Of a stretch of DNA of 64,000 nt, positions 60,148-64,000 are shown one piece after another. Each line of letters opens with the position of its first letter. Position 1 is the stretch's first letter. The position numbers were made by a program, and so were the translations under genes. Below the pieces are notes generated by a model, which did not search any database, was not told the origin of the DNA, and saw only the letters and a list, made by a program, of their open reading frames with translations. The stretch is from Nymphaea colorata (lineage: Eukaryota; Streptophyta; Magnoliopsida; Nymphaeales; Nymphaeaceae). The stretch covers positions 12,513,214 to 12,577,213 of the forward strand of contig NC_045143.1 of NCBI RefSeq assembly GCF_008831285.2. Reading direction: 5' to 3'.

Positions 60148-60329
60148 GTAGATTTTCCATTCTTCTACGTATGGTCTTATACAGTCATGCGACGAGCCAT
60201 GATAGATCTGTTAACATGCATAATGTTTGTCTTAGTTGTTTGTTTTATTGTTTTAGATTTGGATATAGATCCAATCCATATATTACATATGTATATGTCA
60301 TGCAAATACCTTGGCATCATAAAGGTATT

Positions 60330-60812
60330 ATAGTACTTTGTTCATTACATTATAAATAATAAATTAGTCACAATCCTCATTTAGGACGTGTAATATTCTG
60401 CCATGTTTCTTCCTTCTCTTTCCTTTTCCTTGCTATGAAAGTATTTTGGAGTTTTCTCACATGGTATCAAAGCCAATCTGATCTTAGGACTTGATGCTTA
60501 TCCAAGAGGTATGTCTCAGTAGATTTTATTTCTCAATTTATATTTCGGTTATTTTCTCCGTCTTCCTTTATTCTGTCTCAATTTATGCGTTCGCCTTATA
60601 TTCTTGCATCTTCTTCATTCTGCCTTAGTTTCTACTCTCATTCCTTCGTCAACTTTTCCCTTGTCAACTCATTTCTACCTTCTGTTCTAGGTTGTCTTCT
60701 TTTGTTCAGCATCACATATTTCTTAAATTTATTTGTTCTTATCTGCATTACTTCTCTGGTCTGCATTTCAGATTGCCTCTAAAATTTCTTACTGATTTCT
60801 GAGCAGCCTTAT
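60330..60812 (+). mobile_element. LTR fragment with primer site and leader
   Basis: TGGTATCAAAGCC at 60462-60474 follows an LTR-like end TTTTCTCACA; a pyrimidine-rich leader follows. No gag was seen before Copia J sequence starts. Confidence 0.6.
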
Positions 60813-62810
60813 CTGGCTAGAAGTGGTCATCTTTGTAAGGTTTTTGATATCTTATACTAAACCACCAGATGAAGTTAGATGCAAGAGGAGGAAAAGAGAA
60901 ATAGGCTGCACATGCAAGAAAGAGGGCAGCAACCTTGACGTATCCCTCTAGTTATCATTATATACTAATCACAATTTAGGGTACAAAACAAAATACACAA
61001 AACAACATTAAGAATTACAAGTATATCATACAAACTTAACAGCCCCCCTTAAGTTGTGCATGGGGTTCGATCATGCACAACTTGTTCTTCAATTCTCATA
61101 AATGGTGCCTCTGAGTCCCTTGGTAAAAAGATCAGCCACTTGTTGAGACGTGGCTATATAAGTGGGAACAATCTCGTCTTCTGCAACCTTTTGACGAATG
61201 AAGTGTTGATCAATCTCTATATGCTTAGTGCGATTATGTAGAACAGTATTGAAGGCAATCTTGATCGCACTTTGGTTGTCACAAAATAGAGATGACTGAG
61301 CAATGAGAAGGTAGAGTTCCCCAAGCAGATGACGTAACCATGAAGCTTCAGCTGTGCCCTATATTCTGCATTAGTGCTAGATCTGGCAACTGCACGCTGT
61401 TTCCTACTACTCCAACGAATAAGGTTGGAATCAAGGAAGAGACAATAACCGGAAATTGATCATCTATCGTCTGGATCACCTGCCCAATCTGCATCAGTAT
61501 AGGTGGAAATGTTGTGGCTATGCAAAACTATTGACTGTTTTGTGTAGACGAATCCATCCCCAAGAGTAGCCTTAAGGTAACACAAAATGCGTTTGGTAGC
61601 ATCAATATGCCCCTCTGTGGGTGCATGCATGAACTAAGATACTTAATTCACTGCATATACTATGTCTGGGCGTGTAAAAGTGAGATATTGCAACATGTCA
61701 ACCATACTCCGATAGAAACTAGGATTTGAGTATGCATCACTCCCATCAGAGGCATTTAATTTTGTATTGAGAACACTAGGTGTATTTATGAGTTTGCAAT
61801 TTGTCATACCTACTCTATCCAAAATATCAAGAGTATATTTATGCTGCGTAAGAGTTAATGTGTCACCTTTTCTATCAAGCTCAACACCCAAGAAATACCG
61901 TAGTTCGCCGAGATCCTTCATTTTGAATTCTTATTGCAATACCTCCTTAACATGAGATATATGACATGAAGAATTTCCAATAAGAACTATGTCATCTACA
62001 TATATGAGTAGCCAAGTGGTAACTTCACCTGAATGATAGATGAATAAGGAATGATCAAGTGAACTTCTGAGAAAACCAGCCTGCTGTATATGAAGGGGGA
62101 ATCTATTGAACCATGAGCGAGATGCTTGCTTAAGCCCATACAGTGATTTTTGTAATTTGCACACCCATTTGGCTGGATCATTGGTAGCATTACTTGGAGG
62201 TTATTCAATGAATATTTCTTCCTTTAGAAAGCCCAGAAGAAAAATATTTTTAATATCCAACTGATATAAATTTCATCCATATGAGACGACAAGAGAGATG
62301 ATAACTCGGATCGTTCCCATCTTGATGACTGGACTGAAAGTCTCATCATAATCTTCTCCGTACTACTGAGTGAAGCCTCTAGCCACGAGTCGAGCCTTAT
62401 ATCTCTCAATGCTTCCATTAGGTTTATACTTGAGTTTGTAAACCTATTTTGAGCCCACTACATTCTTACCATCTAGACGAGGAACAATCTCCTAGGTTTG
62501 ACATTCATTTAAGGCAGCTATTTCTTCATTCATGGCCTCGGTCCAATATTTGCTTTTGCACGTGTGCTCATAGCATTTTGGCTCCACCTTTTTGTTCAAT
62601 TCTGTCATGAAAAGCTGAAAATCTAAAGAGAAATTATCATAACTGACCCATCTATCAATAGAGTGCCGCACATGTTCTAATCTACATGGACAAGTAGTGG
62701 TAATTTTTGAATCAGTTGCAGGAACTGATTGTCGATTATACACCAGTCCTAAAAACCGATTAGGTGAAGTCATGTTCATTCTGTTGGTATGAGTAGATGC
62801 AGGTATGCTG
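60813..62810 (-). mobile_element. Copia J: 3' part of a minus-strand Copia
   Basis: The 3' LTR (about 60813-61041) ends CTTAACA next to GCCCCCCTTAAGTTGTGCAT, which on the minus strand is a polypurine tract. RNase H, RT and the pre-RT spacer follow to 62780. The 5' half is missing; Copia K starts at 62811. Confidence 0.85.
61060..62779 (-). pseudogene. Copia J RT-RNase H pseudogene
   Basis: The minus strand gives NRFLGLVYNRQSV, YWTEAMNEEIAALNECQT, CKLQKSLYGLKQASRSWFNR, LLIYVDDIVLIGNS, MKDLGELRYFLGVELDRKGD and FTRPDIVYAVN, then RNase H with stops (61060-61640). The frame breaks at about 61925, 62200 and 62440. A lineage different from A/B/E (KQASRSWF, YVDDIVL). Confidence 0.9.
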
Positions 62811-63209
62811 TGTTAGGAAATAAGATATCTTGTTGATATCATAGCTAGATTAGGTTTTACATTTTTTACATTTTATTTTCATTTTTATGTATTTTATTAT
62901 TTCTTTTATTTTTCTTTTTCTTTTCTTTTATTTTCCTTTTCTTTTTCTTTTTGTTTCCCCTTTGTTCTAGCTGTTGGGAGTTCCGGCTCCTTTATGAGCC
63001 GTTGGAACCTCCAACGGCTAGAACAGCCCTCTCTTCCTTCTCTCCTTCACTCTAATTGGTTATATATATTCTTGGGCTGCCTCTTGTACAATGTATGCTG
63101 TTTTACACAGCCATTTGACATTCATTCAATAAGATTGATATATTTCAAGTGGCCTTAGTGCCTTTTCCTATCATATTCTTCTTTAGTGACTATTATAGTC
63201 ACATTTATA
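62811..63209 (+). repeat. Copia K 5' LTR
   Basis: About 399 bp. It contains a pyrimidine-rich tract (62855-62960), an imperfect hairpin CTAGCTGTTGGGAG...CCTCCAACGGCTAG (62969-63022), a TATA box TATATATATT at 63061 and an AATAAGA polyadenylation-like site near 63128. The 3' edge is set by the primer site; the expected CA end reads TA. Confidence 0.8.
63061..63070 (+). promoter_or_regulatory. Likely TATA box in the Copia K LTR
   Basis: TATATATATT lies inside the LTR, ~60 bp before the AATAAGA site, the spacing of a U3/R promoter. Activity is inferred only. Confidence 0.45.
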
Positions 63210-63222
63210 TGGTATCAGAGCC
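63210..63222 (+). other. Copia K primer-binding site
   Basis: TGGTATCAGAGCC abuts the LTR and pairs with initiator-Met tRNA. Confidence 0.9.
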
Positions 63223-63430
63223 ATTGGGCTGCATGTTGGAAAGCTTTTATAAGCTGTTTTTTGCTGTTTATGCTACTGGACTGTTGAAGAAAATTTTCAG
63301 ACGAGGCCATTGTTGCTGATCAACATTTCTTGAAGACCTTATTATTGCTGCTCACCAACTGTTTGGTGAAATTTCTAGGAGGACTTCCTCTTTGTTTCTC
63401 TTGGAGATTGTTACTTAAAATCTTGCTCTT

Positions 63431-64000
63431 ATGGAGGACTCCAAAGTCTTGATCGAAGGAGGAAGTTATCATGCTCCGTACAAGCTTGATGGAACCAACT
63501 ACACTCTATGGGCAAAATGCTTGGAGATGCATATCAAAGGGAAATATTTATGGGGTTTCATAAGAGGTACGTCTACCCCTCCTTCTCTCAAGTTGACCAA
63601 AATTGAAAATGGAGTTGAGAAAGACTTGAATGTAGAAGAGAGAAAAAATGCCATGGATGAATACTATAAAAAATTAGATGATTGGGAGGCCAAAAACTCT
63701 AGAATTAAAGAATGGATTTACGGAAGTATAGAACCTAGAATTGCCCAAAATCTCATGTATTATGAAAGAGCAAGTGAAGTTTGGGAATATCTCAAGGGAA
63801 TGTTTACCCAAAAAGATATGGCCCGTAAATATCTCTTGATTCAAAAAGCCCAAAGTATCAAGCAAGGTGAGAATAATGTTAGAGATTATTTTATAGAAAT
63901 CTCTAGTGTATGGAATGAGTTAGATCAACTTACTCCCAAACTAGGATTGGATTGTAAATGTCATGAGATTAGAAGAGAAGAAATCGATGAATTTAGGTTT
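63431..64000 (+). CDS. Copia K gag, open to the window edge (190 codons, partial)
   Basis: The frame from the ATG at 63431 (MEDSKVLIEGGSYHAPYKLD) has no stop up to the end. It shows the Copia gag pattern: KLDGTNYTLWAKCLEMHIKG, WGFIRG, WIYGSIEPRIAQNLMYYERA, SEVWEYLKGMFTQKD, YLLIQKAQSIKQGENNVRDY and SSVWNELDQLTP. The start is the first ATG after the leader and fits the family's N-terminus. The zinc knuckle and pol lie beyond the window. Confidence 0.92.
   Translation, partial: MEDSKVLIEGGSYHAPYKLDGTNYTLWAKCLEMHIKGKYLWGFIRGTSTPPSLKLTKIENGVEKDLNVEERKNAMDEYYKKLDDWEAKNSRIKEWIYGSIEPRIAQNLMYYERASEVWEYLKGMFTQKDMARKYLLIQKAQSIKQGENNVRDYFIEISSVWNELDQLTPKLGLDCKCHEIRREEIDEFRF

Larger units (their letters stand above)
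62811..64000 (+). mobile_element. Copia K: 5' end of a plus-strand Copia, running off the window
   Basis: The LTR is about 62811-63209 (TGTTAGGAAATAAG start), followed at 63210 by the primer site TGGTATCAGAGCC, a leader and gag from 63431. The rest lies beyond the window, so completeness cannot be judged. Confidence 0.88.

Overview
The window is plant nuclear DNA. It has long GT-AG introns, Ty1/copia LTR retrotransposons primed by initiator-methionine tRNA (TGGTATCAGAGC next to the LTRs), and hAT-type DNA elements with 8-bp target duplications. The species cannot be read from the sequence; a seed plant with TE-inflated introns is the most I would say.

One host gene on the + strand spans almost the whole window (1402 to at least 60147) and runs off both ends. 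Fourteen exons, 1476 nt in total (492 codons), join in one open frame. They encode the second half of a plant uridine-cytidine kinase C-like protein (P-loop kinase plus CYTH/tunnel fold, the AT2G01460 type with two kinase-CYTH modules): the tail of CYTH module 1, a linker, kinase domain 2 with Walker [10 protein letters not shown], and most of CYTH module 2. Only about 2.5% of the span is coding. Intron 6 (18.3 kb), intron 8 (13.9 kb) and intron 11 (18.3 kb) carry nearly all the transposons.

Intron 4 (2207-5655) holds a 141-bp tandem repeat, hAT-derived sequence and a ~303-bp tandem duplication. Intron 6 holds an old minus-strand Copia (D) interrupted by two younger ones: Copia-A (8097-13452, minus) and Copia-C (14486-19777, plus). 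TIR elements and a solo LTR fragment follow. Intron 8 holds a complete non-autonomous hAT element (26516-27339), a decayed Copia (L), the intact Copia-B (28570-33916) with identical LTRs and one 1441-aa gag-pol ORF, a second hAT remnant, and Copia H.

Intron 11 holds a perfect 166-bp palindrome and a three-level nest: Copia F contains an hAT element (41571-49873), which contains Copia-E (42032-46942). Copia-E has lost gag but keeps an open pol. Truncated Copia G and I follow. The last ~4 kb holds a broken minus-strand Copia (J) and the 5' end of a plus-strand Copia (K) whose gag stays open to the window edge.

Several insertions are defined to the base by target-site duplications (AGGTC, CATAC, AAGTA, GTCAA, TATAAAAC, GTTTATTT), so the order of events can be read directly. 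No rRNA, tRNA or CRISPR array was seen.
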